Numbered from the stretch's first letter, positions 9,893-18,867 are shown. The stretch is 64,000 nt of DNA from Bog-473 sp963800725 (GCA_963800725.1 CAWDCE010000025.1:140341-204340); one strand, 5' to 3'. The notes: generated by a model from the sequence alone, not told the origin. Program-made: numbers and translations.

Positions 9893-11149
9893 TCAGCCCG
9901 GTGCGCGCACCTGGTATTCGGCCTTCCACCACCGCGCCGCGGCAATCTCGGCCGGGTCGCTACGCAACGTCGGGTCCTGTCCGAGGTCGGCGGGCGTCGG
10001 GCCGACCCGCTCGGCAATGGGGGCAAGCTTGGCCAGGTCGAAGTTGTAACACCGGGCGGCGGTCTCGCCCAAGAGCTTGCGGGCGTCTTCGACCGGCACG
10101 CCGGCGAAATCGCTGCGCAGCTTCTCGAGCGTGTGCGGCCAGGTACCTTCGGGGTGCGGATAGTCGGTCCCCCACATGACGACGTCACACCCGAGGATGT
10201 GGCGGCGGCGGATCTCCTCCCTCGACATCGTCGAGGCGCCAATGAAGAGGTTCTCCCCGAAATAGTCCGAGGGCAACTTGGAGATCTTGCCGGCAAGGAG
10301 GGCCGCCATCTTCTTGGTGGTGTGGCCACCGCCCATGTACTGGTCCCACTTCCACATCATGTCCGCAGCCCAATAGGCCGCCGCCTCGGTGACCACGTAC
10401 TTGAGTCCGGGAAAGCGCTCGAACACGCCGGAGAACAACAGATGCCACATGGGGCGCGTGGCCCACCAGACCACCTCGGCCAGGTAGATCCCGATGTTGC
10501 CGTTGTACTCGTCTTGGGGGGCCTCACCCGAGTGGGTGTGGACGGGGAACGAAGCGGCCTGGCAGGCCGCCCACACCGGGTCGTAGTCGGGGTGGTTATA
10601 GGGCGCAAGGTCGTGCCACATGGTCGGGACCATGATCCCCTTGATGCCCGGTTGCTCGGCCAGCCACTCGATCTCTTCGACCGAGCGCTCGACGCTGTGG
10701 GTGATGGGCACCAAGGCAATGCCGCCATGGCGCTCGGGGCTTCGGCTGCACATCTCGGCGAGGAACCGGTTGTGGGCCCGGGCACCGGCGAAGGCCAGTT
10801 CGGGGTCGGTGATCGAGCCGGCGGAGAGCCCGGCACCGAAGGGCGGCGAGGCCATGCCGGTGATGGCGTCCGCGTCGGCGAACATCACTTCGGCCGACAC
10901 CCCGTCCGCGTCGAGCTCCTTGTCGTGCTGGTCGATGTCCCACGCACCGCGCAGACCTTCGGCGTTCTCGGTCTCCCAGCCCATGATGTAGTCGTAATTC
11001 ATTTTCAGCGCCTGGCTGCGGTTGGCTTCGCGCTCGGCCAGGTACTCGTCGAACTGCGCGTGGTATTGCGCGTCGAGGTAGGGGCGGTACTGGTCGCAGG
11101 GCAGGCCGGCGTGGGCGTCGGCCGAGATGATCGTGTAGCGCTCACTCAT
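9893..11149 (-). CDS. Amidohydrolase family (PF04909-like) metal-dependent hydrolase
   Basis: TIM-barrel hydrolase of the amidohydrolase-2 (ACMSD-like) group, 418 residues from the ATG at 11149. It starts YTIISADAHAGL, where the His of the usual DxH pair is offset. Later come VHTHSGEAP, FPGLKYVVTEAA and MWGTDYPHPEGTWP, the family's metal-ligand and active-site segments. Its ATG overlaps the TGA of the acetoacetate-decarboxylase-like gene by four bases, so both are translated from one message. A second member of the family lies at 12666. Substrates are probably ring-cleavage or decarboxylation intermediates, but this is inference from family and context. Confidence 0.85.
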   Translation of the reverse strand: MSERYTIISADAHAGLPCDQYRPYLDAQYHAQFDEYLAEREANRSQALKMNYDYIMGWETENAEGLRGAWDIDQHDKELDADGVSAEVMFADADAITGMASPPFGAGLSAGSITDPELAFAGARAHNRFLAEMCSRSPERHGGIALVPITHSVERSVEEIEWLAEQPGIKGIMVPTMWHDLAPYNHPDYDPVWAACQAASFPVHTHSGEAPQDEYNGNIGIYLAEVVWWATRPMWHLLFSGVFERFPGLKYVVTEAAAYWAADMMWKWDQYMGGGHTTKKMAALLAGKISKLPSDYFGENLFIGASTMSREEIRRRHILGCDVVMWGTDYPHPEGTWPHTLEKLRSDFAGVPVEDARKLLGETAARCYNFDLAKLAPIAERVGPTPADLGQDPTLRSDPAEIAAARWWKAEYQVRAPG

Positions 11150-11922
11150 TGCTTCGCCCCGAGCACCGAGAGGTCGTCGTAGCGCTGATGAAGGTAGGGA
11201 GCGAGGTCGGTCCGCGGCACCGGTCCGATGATCCGCCCCACCTGGGTCGAGGCCCGCTCCGTCCAGTTGAGGTCGACCATGCGGCGGATCACGAGGTCGG
11301 CGATGGGGTCGAGCGGGGCTTCTTTGATGACCAGCTCGCCCTCGATGCCCTCGTGCAACCTGGTCCGTTCCGTCTTCTCGCCGTAGACCAAGAGCGGATC
11401 CTGGTCGAGCTGGCCCGGGGTCTCGGCCGACGGCGAGCACTTGAACCAGAAGTCGACCTTGTTGAGCTCGTAGTTCTCGCGGGTCTCGTTGACCTGACCG
11501 ACGATCTCGCACAACAGGTAACCCATGCGCGAGATGCGGGCCTCGACCCGCTGGCCGTCGCGCACCACCTCGATGTCGGCGAGCTTCTTGGGCTCGCCGT
11601 AGGTCTCGCGCCCGCCAATGGTCGACTGCTCGGTCGTCATGGGCATGAAGATCGGGTATTCACCAATGCGGTCGCCGTGGCGCGCCTGGACCCCGATCCA
11701 CCCGGCACCAAAGACGGGCAGCCCGGGCATCTCGACCCTGGTGATGGTGAAGCGCACCAAGGGTCGCGGGCCGATCTCAAGCGGTGGCGGCAGTATCGCC
11801 GCGATGATTTCGGGGTCGGTCTCGTAGATGGCGGTGACCGCCTCGGACCAGATGTCCGCCTTCTTGGCGGCGATCTCGTGGCTGACCTGCTCGCGCCGCG
11901 CTGCGTACCTGATGGTGTCCAT
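11146..11922 (-). CDS. Acetoacetate decarboxylase family protein
   Basis: 258 residues from the ATG at 11922. A strong Shine-Dalgarno GGAGGG precedes it on the minus strand (within 11927-11934). The chain matches the acetoacetate-decarboxylase-like fold: IAAILPPPLEIGPRPLVRF, YPIFMPMTTEQSTIGGRE and YGEPKKLADI, the last carrying the lysine pair of the canonical Schiff-base region. Many homologues in actinobacteria act on compounds other than acetoacetate. It is first in a two-gene operon with the downstream amidohydrolase and lies divergent from the TetR gene, with an operator-like palindrome in the gap. The substrate is unknown. Confidence 0.85.
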   Translation of the reverse strand: MDTIRYAARREQVSHEIAAKKADIWSEAVTAIYETDPEIIAAILPPPLEIGPRPLVRFTITRVEMPGLPVFGAGWIGVQARHGDRIGEYPIFMPMTTEQSTIGGRETYGEPKKLADIEVVRDGQRVEARISRMGYLLCEIVGQVNETRENYELNKVDFWFKCSPSAETPGQLDQDPLLVYGEKTERTRLHEGIEGELVIKEAPLDPIADLVIRRMVDLNWTERASTQVGRIIGPVPRTDLAPYLHQRYDDLSVLGAKQ

Positions 11923-11933
11923 ATGCCCTCCCT

Positions 11934-11967
11934 TCTGTAACACTGTTCCACACGCGGGCAACGGTGT
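11934..11967. promoter_or_regulatory. Putative TetR operator in the divergent gap
   Basis: Bases 11936-11950 (TGTAACACTGTTCCA) form an imperfect palindrome in which six of seven base pairs are complementary around a central C. Twelve of its 15 bases recur upstream of the SDR gene at 14846. A second half, GCAACGGTGT at 11958-11967, is the exact reverse complement of ten bases in that other site. The position between a TetR gene and the operon it faces is typical for an autoregulated TetR repressor. Confidence 0.6.
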
Positions 11968-11991
11968 CGAGAGTCGCTACGCTCGCCCTGC

Positions 11992-12642
11992 GTGCCGAGC
12001 CCCCCATCCTCCCCCTCCCCCGCTCTCGACGAAGAACCGACGGGGCAGCGCCTGGTCGATTCGGCCCGGGTGCTGTTGCTGCGCGACGGGGTCGACGGGG
12101 TCACCATGCGCAAGGTGGCGACGATGGCCGGGGTGACCCCGACCTCGGTCTATTGGCACTTCGGCAGCCGCGAAGCACTGCTGGATCAGGTGTTGACGGC
12201 CGTCATCTCCGACCTGCCCGAACCTCGCGCCCACGCCCGCACACCGCGCAAGCGCATGATCGAACTGGCCACCGAACTACGCCAACAGGTAGCCGACACT
12301 CAGCCGGTCCAACAGCTCGCCCTCGAACTCGGGCGCGCCGCGGAACTGTCCTTCCCGACCCAGGTGGCCCTGGCCCGCGAGGTCGCGGCCGCCGGACTGC
12401 GCGGCGATGACGCGGCCATGGTGGTGCGCGCCATCCTCTTTACCGTCGGGGGCTTCATCCTCTTGACCGACAACTTCGAGCAGCGCGTCCCGGGCAGTGA
12501 GACGACCCAAGAGCTGTGGCACAGCCTCGGTGGTGGCGCGGTCGACGCCGGATTGCAGCGGGCCATGGAGCAAGGCGTCGACACCGACGTCCTCTTTGCG
12601 TTCACCCTCGACAAACTTCTCGACGGCCTCCTGCCCGCCTGA
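11992..12642 (+). CDS. TetR/AcrR family transcriptional regulator
   Basis: 216-residue one-component regulator from the GTG at 11992. The N-terminal helix-turn-helix is clear: VTMRKVATMAGVTPTSVYWHF is preceded by a helix starting QRLVDSARVLLLRDGV. The C-terminal ligand-binding half is helical and not assignable. It sits between two minus-strand operons whose upstream regions share a 15-base motif, so it most likely represses both the decarboxylase/amidohydrolase and the SDR/amidohydrolase pairs. The inducer would be a pathway metabolite. Confidence 0.88.
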   Translation: MPSPPSSPSPALDEEPTGQRLVDSARVLLLRDGVDGVTMRKVATMAGVTPTSVYWHFGSREALLDQVLTAVISDLPEPRAHARTPRKRMIELATELRQQVADTQPVQQLALELGRAAELSFPTQVALAREVAAAGLRGDDAAMVVRAILFTVGGFILLTDNFEQRVPGSETTQELWHSLGGGAVDAGLQRAMEQGVDTDVLFAFTLDKLLDGLLPA

Positions 12643-12665
12643 GGGCGCAACCAGCTGGCGCTTTG

Positions 12666-13898
12666 CTACCAGGCGCGCAGCATCTGGGTTCGGTCAAAAG
12701 CATTGCACGTCGAATTGGCGGGCCAGTCATCGGGCGCGAGCGGCGTGTCGACCTCGGCCACGATCGGGCCGATGCGCTCACCGATCGGGCGGAGGCGCGC
12801 GAGGTCGAACCCGTAGAACTCGGCCGCGGTGGTCTCGACCATGGTACGCACCTCGCTCTGCGGACGACCAGCAAAAGCGACCCGCAATGCCTCGGTGGTG
12901 AAGGGGTAGGTGCCCTCTGAGTGCGGGTAGTCCGCCCCCCACATGATCCGGTCGATACCGAGCTCGTTACACAGCGGCGATTCGCTCGGTCGCAGAAAAC
13001 TCGCCCCGATCCAGAAGTTCCGTGCGAAGTACTCCGAGGGCGTCATCGACATGTGCGACGCCGCCGCCCCGAAATACTTGGCCTCGGCGGCTTCGGGGAG
13101 CGTCATGCGCCCGTAGAACCAATCGAGCGTCTCAAGCCCACGGGGCAACCACGCCACGCCTTGTTCGGTCACGACGAAGCGCAGGTTCGGGTGACGCTCG
13201 GTGACACCCGAGAAGATCAGGTGCCACACCGCCCGGTGGCTGAACCACGGGATCTCGATCAACATCATGGATCGCGCCGCTTCATGTTCGCCGTAGTCAG
13301 GCAAGGCGCTGCCTCCGTGAATATTGATCGGTACCCCGAGTTCGGCGCACAGTTGCCACAGCGGTTCATAGTGCGGCTCCCATAAGGGGGGCAGGTGCGA
13401 GTTGGGCGGAATCGAGGGCAAGAGGATCCCCCCGAACGGGTCGAAGTGCTCGACCGCCCAGCGCACCTCGCCGAGCGCGTCGTCGATGTTGTTGGCAAAC
13501 ACCTGGATCACCCCGGCCCGCCGGCCCGGCACCGCCGCGCAGAAGTCGGCCAACCAACGGTTGTGCGCCTGCACACCGGCCCAACGGGCTTCGTAGTCCT
13601 CGGGCGTCGGGGGCAATGCCACCAGGTTGCCTTCGCTGAAGAACGGCGGGACGGTGTTGGGGAACAGCACTTCGGCGACGATCCCGTCGGATTCGGTCTC
13701 CGCCAGGCGGCGATCACTGTCCCAACTGCGATACGCAATGGGCGCCAACAGGTCGGCGAAGGGGTTTTCGTAGGTGGCGGCCCAGGCGTCGAATTCGTCA
13801 TGCCAGCGGCTCGCGAGATACGGGCGGTAGTCCAAGATGTCTCCCCCGGCGTGCCCGTCGGCGGAGATGATGGTGTAGCGGTCGACCGTGGCGCTCAT
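12666..13898 (-). CDS. Amidohydrolase family (PF04909-like) metal-dependent hydrolase
   Basis: 410 residues, ATG at 13898. It is clearly paralogous to the hydrolase at 9893: RYTIISADGHAGGDILDYRPYL at the start, HPNLRFVVTEQGVAWLP in the middle and IMWGADYPHSEGTYP near the end. INIHGGSALPDYGEH supplies a candidate metal-binding His. Eleven bases separate it from the SDR gene upstream, so the pair forms an operon. The two paralogues share about the same length and order of motifs but differ through the middle, suggesting different substrates in one pathway. Confidence 0.85.
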   Translation of the reverse strand: MSATVDRYTIISADGHAGGDILDYRPYLASRWHDEFDAWAATYENPFADLLAPIAYRSWDSDRRLAETESDGIVAEVLFPNTVPPFFSEGNLVALPPTPEDYEARWAGVQAHNRWLADFCAAVPGRRAGVIQVFANNIDDALGEVRWAVEHFDPFGGILLPSIPPNSHLPPLWEPHYEPLWQLCAELGVPINIHGGSALPDYGEHEAARSMMLIEIPWFSHRAVWHLIFSGVTERHPNLRFVVTEQGVAWLPRGLETLDWFYGRMTLPEAAEAKYFGAAASHMSMTPSEYFARNFWIGASFLRPSESPLCNELGIDRIMWGADYPHSEGTYPFTTEALRVAFAGRPQSEVRTMVETTAAEFYGFDLARLRPIGERIGPIVAEVDTPLAPDDWPANSTCNAFDRTQMLRAW

Positions 13899-13908
13899 CG
13901 TGCCCTCT

Positions 13909-14826
13909 CTAGCTCAGTGCGGCCGGCGGCAGGCGGCCCTCCGCGATGGCATCGGCCCGGGCGTGGAGCATCGCCGCGGCCTCTTTGAGGCCGTGGGCGA
14001 TGATGAAGTCGCCCGCCTTGACCCCGGCGATGACGAATCGTCCGAGCTCGGCGAGGTCGACCTCATCGACCGACCGGCCAGCGGCCTCGAGTTGTGCCTT
14101 GAACTCGGCGTAGGTCGTCCCCGGCGCCGGCGGGCGTGGCTTGCGGCGGGCGAGTTCGGCCGGCCGGTTGCGTTGCGCCGACCACAGCCCGGTGTTGAGG
14201 AGGCCCCCCGACGGGTAGAAGACGGCAGCGCGCAACTTGGTCTGCGCCGCCTCGAGTTGATGGGCCAGTGCTTCGGTGAGACACGAGATGGCCGCCTTGC
14301 TCGAGGCGTACACCGACGCATAGGGCACCGGAGCGATCCCGCCGTCCATGCTCGAGGTGTTGACCACCACCCCCGGCTCACCCGAGGCAATCATGCGCGG
14401 GACGAAGGAGAGCATGCCGTTCGCCACACCAAAGACGTTCACACTGAAGCACCACGTCCAGTCATTGGGCTCTTGCTCCCACGGTCGGCCACCGCCGCCC
14501 GAGGTGACCCCTGCATTGTTGAAGAGGAGATGGCATGCCCCTTCGGTCGAAAAGACGTCGTCGGCCAGTGCTTCAACCGATTCGGCCGACGACACGTCGA
14601 TGCGCACGCCGCGCACCTCGCCGAGCGCCCGCAGTTCAGCGACGGCTGGGTCCAACACGGCCGATTCGATGTCGGCGACCACGACGCGGGCGCCCTCCTC
14701 GAGCAACGCCTCGACGATGCCGCGCCCGATGCCGGCGGCCCCGCCGGTGACCACCGCCACCTTGCCATTGAGATCATCCACCCGTGCCACCCCCAAGTCT
14801 CCGCTCTCTCCCGGAGGGGCCACCAT
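13909..14826 (-). CDS. Short-chain dehydrogenase/reductase (SDR)
   Basis: Classical SDR oxidoreductase. The cofactor motif TGGAAGIGRG follows the first strand (VAVVTGG), FNNAGV is the NNAG segment, and catalysis is by the Tyr/Lys pair in YASSKAA with an upstream Ser in NTSSMDG. The ATG at 14826 is used here, but GTG codons at 14790 and 14781 would give N-termini closer to the first beta strand. It is first in an operon with the amidohydrolase at 12666. The operator-like motif at 14846-14860 lies just upstream of all candidate starts. Confidence 0.87.
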   Translation of the reverse strand: MVAPPGESGDLGVARVDDLNGKVAVVTGGAAGIGRGIVEALLEEGARVVVADIESAVLDPAVAELRALGEVRGVRIDVSSAESVEALADDVFSTEGACHLLFNNAGVTSGGGGRPWEQEPNDWTWCFSVNVFGVANGMLSFVPRMIASGEPGVVVNTSSMDGGIAPVPYASVYASSKAAISCLTEALAHQLEAAQTKLRAAVFYPSGGLLNTGLWSAQRNRPAELARRKPRPPAPGTTYAEFKAQLEAAGRSVDEVDLAELGRFVIAGVKAGDFIIAHGLKEAAAMLHARADAIAEGRLPPAALS

Positions 14827-14843
14827 ACCCGCAGGGTCGGTGC

Positions 14844-14860
14844 TCTGTTACACCGTTGCA
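14844..14860. promoter_or_regulatory. Putative second TetR operator upstream of the SDR operon
   Basis: TGTTACACCGTTGCA at 14846-14860 matches 12 of 15 bases of the palindrome between the TetR gene and its divergent neighbour. Its ACACCGTTGC core is repeated exactly, inverted, at 11958-11967. It lies 20-65 bases upstream of the possible SDR starts, a normal place for a repressor site. It is itself a poorer palindrome than the first site (four of seven pairs). Confidence 0.5.
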
Positions 14861-14941
14861 GGCGTGGCTCGAGGTTCAATCGCCGGCCGACGCGGCGGCC
14901 GGAGGGGACGCAGCGTCACGGTGCGACCACGCTGGGTGCGC

Positions 14942-15409
14942 CTAGCCGTTCGTCCCGCAAACCTTGTTGGAGTACGCCGTGAGAATGCTCTCGGCGCTCT
15001 TCTCCTTCGGGCCCACCGCAGCTCCGGCCTTGGCCTCGTACTGGGTGAGACTGTTGGAGCTGGTGACGGCCTTCTCCGCTGTCGACGAGTAGTAGTTGAA
15101 CACCGTGTTGGCCGCCGACTTCACGTTGCTCGGCGCGCCGGACAGCAGCTTGATCGCTGCCTTCTCCTGCCCCAGCGAGTACGTAATCGACGTGATCAGT
15201 GCCTTCTTGGCGGCCGGCCAGTTTCCCGCCTGCATGGCCTTGGTCACCGCGGCGGACTGCTTCGCCTCCGTGTCTGAGACCGACTTGTTGGTCCGGCACA
15301 ACGGGTTGTTCGACTTCGCGACACTGGCCCCGGCCGAGGCAACGGGAATCAGCGACAGGGCGAGGCCGGCCACGGCGACTCCGATTCCGACCTTCAAATT
15401 GTTCATCAT
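14942..15409 (-). CDS. Secreted hypothetical protein
   Basis: 155 residues from the ATG at 15409, chosen because AGGAAGG lies about 11 bases upstream; GTG at 15421 is the longer alternative. The first 30 residues form a clear Sec signal peptide: basic start, hydrophobic GIGVAVAGLALSLIPVAS, then a cleavage region like AGASVA. The mature part is Ala/Ser/Lys-rich with only two cysteines (LCRTN early and VCGTNG at the end), which could form a disulfide. I do not recognise a family. It is a single gene flanked by long non-coding stretches. Confidence 0.6.
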   Translation of the reverse strand: MMNNLKVGIGVAVAGLALSLIPVASAGASVAKSNNPLCRTNKSVSDTEAKQSAAVTKAMQAGNWPAAKKALITSITYSLGQEKAAIKLLSGAPSNVKSAANTVFNYYSSTAEKAVTSSNSLTQYEAKAGAAVGPKEKSAESILTAYSNKVCGTNG

Positions 15410-15421
15410 GCGCGTTGTCAC

Positions 15422-15866
15422 CTTCCTGAGGAATGTTCGGCCTCTTCCCCGAGTCCGGGGTGAGTTCCCGCCAGCTTAGGTTCGCACCACGCATTCGTCA
15501 GGGCGGCCGCCCACAAGTGGCACAAACGCTCAATTGCAGGCACGAATCTGCGAATGAACGCCGCCAGCATGGCGCCGCGCCGATCAACGAACTCAGGTGG
15601 CGCCCAGCAAATTACTCGGCCACTCGAGCCCATGGCGATGACCCGGACGCGAGTTCGCTGCATTGGAACCGAGACGCCAAGGCAGGACGTGCGGGCGCGG
15701 CGCCTGACACAGCCAGCGGACCGGGGCGTGGCACAACGCGCGGAAGCGACTTTTGATACGCGATCGTGGTCGGTGCTAATCACTCGTGCAGGGGTTGGCG
15801 GTACTTCGGTGCGCGCTCGAACCTGATTGCCGGTGTGTGTCGTCGACGGCTCGTCCAAGGAGTCCC
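15422..15866. other. Intergenic region, no gene seen
   Basis: About 440 bases between the secreted-protein gene and the TetR gene. Only short unrelated open frames occur. No tRNA, repeat or convincing terminator is visible. It presumably holds the divergent promoters of the two flanking genes. The last bases carry the Shine-Dalgarno AAGGAG at 15857-15862. Confidence 0.5.
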
Positions 15867-16475
15867 ATGCCCCAACAGCGTCATCCAGACGTGGACTCGG
15901 ACGCGGTACTCGACGCCGCGGCATCGTGTTACCTGCGTTTCGGGGTAGCCAAGACCACTGCCGCAGACATCGCGCAGGCCGTCGGTATCTCACGGGCCAC
16001 CCTCTATCGGCGCTTCGGGAGCCACGAGGCGATCTTCCTCGCGGTCTTGACCAGAGAGTCAACGGCCATGGCGGCCGACGCCGACGAGCATCTGGCGACC
16101 ATCACCGACCCCCGCGAACGATTGCTCGAGGGGATGATGTTCAGCATTGCTGAGATCGGCCGACGACCGGTCCATGCCGCCGTGTTCGGGGGCGAATCGG
16201 TGGCCTGGGCCGCCACCAAGGCGATCCAGATCGAGGCGCTGCGACGGATCGGCGAGAGCGGGGTACGCCCGCTCCTCGAATCGTCATTGGCCGACGGCTC
16301 GGTGTCGGAAACCGACATGCGGGACCTGGTCGATTGGATTCTTCGGATCCTGATCTCCTACGCCGCGGTCCCAGGCCCGGGCGGGCGCTCGACGCACGAC
16401 GTACGCCGGCAACTCTCCACCTGGTTCCTTCCGGCCTTTGCGGCCGTATTCGGTGCACGGACCACCACGTTGTGA
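15867..16475 (+). CDS. TetR family transcriptional regulator
   Basis: 202 residues from the ATG at 15867, with Shine-Dalgarno AAGGAG five bases before it. The N-terminal DNA-binding domain reads DAAASCYLRFG, then TTAADIAQAVGISRATLYRRFG, a standard TetR helix-turn-helix. The remaining helices (LLEGMMFSIAEIGRRPVHAAVF) form the ligand pocket and dimer face. It is followed within 43 bases by the oxidoreductase/sulfotransferase gene and then the ABC transporter genes on the same strand, so it probably controls them. The ligand is unknown. Confidence 0.88.
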   Translation: MPQQRHPDVDSDAVLDAAASCYLRFGVAKTTAADIAQAVGISRATLYRRFGSHEAIFLAVLTRESTAMAADADEHLATITDPRERLLEGMMFSIAEIGRRPVHAAVFGGESVAWAATKAIQIEALRRIGESGVRPLLESSLADGSVSETDMRDLVDWILRILISYAAVPGPGGRSTHDVRRQLSTWFLPAFAAVFGARTTTL

Positions 16476-16518
16476 GACACTGAACTCCAATCGTCTTACG
16501 TGCCACTGGGGGGTGGGA

Positions 16519-18846
16519 ATGAAAGCCTTGCAAGTGACGGCGCACGGCCCGCCGGGTGAGGTCCTCGCGGTGCGAGATATCGAACGTCCCGAGCCCGAGC
16601 CCGGTGAGGTCCGGGTCAAGGTGGCGGCGGCTTCCCTCAACTTCAACGACATCGACCGGTGCCTCGGCAAGCTCGTGTCGGTGCCGACCCCCCCGCCTTT
16701 CACACTTGGCATGGACGTCTGTGGCGTGGTCGACGCCGCCGGCGCCGGGGCCGAGGAGTGGATCGGCCGCCGGGTCGTCGCCATCACCAAGACGGCACTC
16801 GGCGGCATCGCCGAGTACGCCATTGCCCCGGCCATCTCGGTGTTCGACGCTCCCGAGCCATTCGACGACGCAGAAGCCGCCGCCTTCGTGCTGACCTTCC
16901 AGGCATCGCACCTCGCCCTCTTCAAGCGCGGCCGGCTCGGGCCCGGTGAGACCCTGGTGGTGCATTCGGCCGCCAGTGGACTCGGCACCGCCGCCATCGA
17001 GTTGGGCAAGGCGGTCGGCGCCCGCGTTATCGCCGTTGCGGGTGGTCCCGACAAGGGTGCGCTGTGTGCCTCACTCGGTGCGGACCAGGTGATCGACCAC
17101 CTCGAAGAGGATTTTGTCGAAGCGGTGCTTCTCGCCACAAATGACGAGGGGGCCGACGTGGTCTACGACCTGGCCGGCGGGGACTTCACCGAACGCTCAT
17201 GGCGCTGCACCGCCAGAGGCGGCCGCTATCTCGCCGTCGGGTTCGCCGACGACGACAACAACGGAATGACGGGGCGGCCACTGCGCATGGCCTGCCTCGG
17301 CAACATCGACATCGTGTGCGTGATGTTGGGCTGGGCCGATTCGGTCGACCCGGGCATGCGGCGATTCGGGTTCAACCCGTTCGGGCGCGACGTCGCCGAC
17401 GAGATCCATGCCGACCTGCTCGAGATGGTGGCGAGCGGAGCGATCCGGCCACACGTTGGCCGTCGGGTGGCCATGGCCGACGCCGGCGCGGCCCTCGACG
17501 AGCACCAGGCGCGCCGCTCGCTCGGTCGCACCGTGGTCGAGATCGACGCGGTGAGCGACGTCAGCTACACCTGGCGGGACGCCGAGCTCAGGCCCGCCCC
17601 GTTGCGGGCCCTCAACGCAGTGGGCGCACAGCTGTCGCACTTCGGTTGGGAACTCCCCCACCTCACCCCCGGGACGGTCGTCAAGGCGGCGATCAAGGAG
17701 GCCGGGTCGTCGGACTTCGGATCCAACAGTTACGCCGAACCGCTCGAGGTCTACCTCTCGGCCTGCGCCGATGAGGCCGAACTCACCACGTTCGGTCGCA
17801 TCTTGATCACCAAGATGCTCGGAGCCGCCCTGGCCAACCGCATTGAGCTGCACGGGTGGTCTGTGGCCCATCCCGAGGTGCACAACGAGCGCATCGACAG
17901 CCCGTGGGTCATCGTCGGTCTCCCGCGCACCGGTACCAGCGTCTTGTCCATGTTGTTGGGACTCGACCCGGTGGCCCGACCGCTCTTGCAATGGGAGGCC
18001 GCGCACCTGATCCCGCCCGCCACCCTCGAAGAGGCGGACCAGGACCCCCGTATTGCCAAGACCGCCAAAGAACTCGACGGGCTGATGAAGCTCAACCCCC
18101 CGCTCAAGGCCATGCATCCCTTCGGCGCCACCTTGGCCCAAGAGTGCGTGTCGCTCTTCATGTACGACATCCGCACGCTCGCCCTAGAGACCCAGGCCCA
18201 CGTGCCCACCTACGCCCGTTGGCTCGAACAAGCGGACATGACCCCGGCCTACGCGCAACACCGCCTCGCCCTCCAGACCCTCCAGTCGCGCCAACCAACG
18301 CAGCGCTGGATCCTAAAGACCCCGAACCACCTGTGGCATCTCGAGGCACTCCTCGCCACCTACCCCGATGCCCGCATCATCTGGACGCACCGAGATCCCG
18401 GCCCCGTCATCACATCGCTGGCCAGTTTGGCCAATGCGGGACAGCGGCCCTTGACCTCGCGCACCGATCCCCGACCGAGCGCCGAGGAGTGGAAACGCAA
18501 GTGTTCCTTCGCGCTGCACTCCGCGGTGACCTTCGACGAGAAGTCCGAAGTTGGCTGGTGTCAACACCTCGCCTACGACGCGTTGATGACCGATCCCCTC
18601 GGCACCGTGCGCGACCTCTATGCCAGTTTCGGCGAAGAGGTCAGCGACCTCCACGCCCGCCGCATGGAGGCGTTCTTGGCCCATCGGCCCAAAGACGCCT
18701 TCGGTCATCATCACTACGACCCGGCCGACTTCGGGTGGACCTACCAAGGTTTGGCCGAGGAGTTCAGCGACTACACGCGGCGCTATCAGATCGCATCGGA
18801 ATACCAGAGCAGTGGCGTCATCGGAACCATTCATTCCGGCACCTAG
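16519..18846 (+). CDS. Fusion: MDR quinone-oxidoreductase-like domain plus sulfotransferase
   Basis: One uninterrupted 775-residue frame. Residues 1 to about 345 are a zinc-independent medium-chain reductase of the quinone oxidoreductase type: VKVAAASLNFNDIDRCLG, LVVHSAASGLGTAAIELGK for NADPH binding, and ending SLGRTVVEID. Residues about 370-775 are a PAPS-dependent sulfotransferase (Sulfotransfer_3-like), with the 5'-phosphosulfate loop GLPRTGTS, WILKTPNHLWHL and IIWTHRDP. Both halves look complete. The junction is about 25 residues, so a lost stop codon between two once-separate genes is possible. It is first after a TetR gene and 21 bases before an ABC substrate-binding protein. Confidence 0.82.
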   Translation: MKALQVTAHGPPGEVLAVRDIERPEPEPGEVRVKVAAASLNFNDIDRCLGKLVSVPTPPPFTLGMDVCGVVDAAGAGAEEWIGRRVVAITKTALGGIAEYAIAPAISVFDAPEPFDDAEAAAFVLTFQASHLALFKRGRLGPGETLVVHSAASGLGTAAIELGKAVGARVIAVAGGPDKGALCASLGADQVIDHLEEDFVEAVLLATNDEGADVVYDLAGGDFTERSWRCTARGGRYLAVGFADDDNNGMTGRPLRMACLGNIDIVCVMLGWADSVDPGMRRFGFNPFGRDVADEIHADLLEMVASGAIRPHVGRRVAMADAGAALDEHQARRSLGRTVVEIDAVSDVSYTWRDAELRPAPLRALNAVGAQLSHFGWELPHLTPGTVVKAAIKEAGSSDFGSNSYAEPLEVYLSACADEAELTTFGRILITKMLGAALANRIELHGWSVAHPEVHNERIDSPWVIVGLPRTGTSVLSMLLGLDPVARPLLQWEAAHLIPPATLEEADQDPRIAKTAKELDGLMKLNPPLKAMHPFGATLAQECVSLFMYDIRTLALETQAHVPTYARWLEQADMTPAYAQHRLALQTLQSRQPTQRWILKTPNHLWHLEALLATYPDARIIWTHRDPGPVITSLASLANAGQRPLTSRTDPRPSAEEWKRKCSFALHSAVTFDEKSEVGWCQHLAYDALMTDPLGTVRDLYASFGEEVSDLHARRMEAFLAHRPKDAFGHHHYDPADFGWTYQGLAEEFSDYTRRYQIASEYQSSGVIGTIHSGT

Positions 18847-18867
18847 CCGGGTGGAAAAGGGGGGGCA

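Noticed and set aside
10133..11182. Long open frame on the plus strand (349 codons) opposite the amidohydrolase
   Set aside because: It is a high-GC shadow: codon usage and motifs belong to the minus-strand gene, and the protein has no recognisable family.
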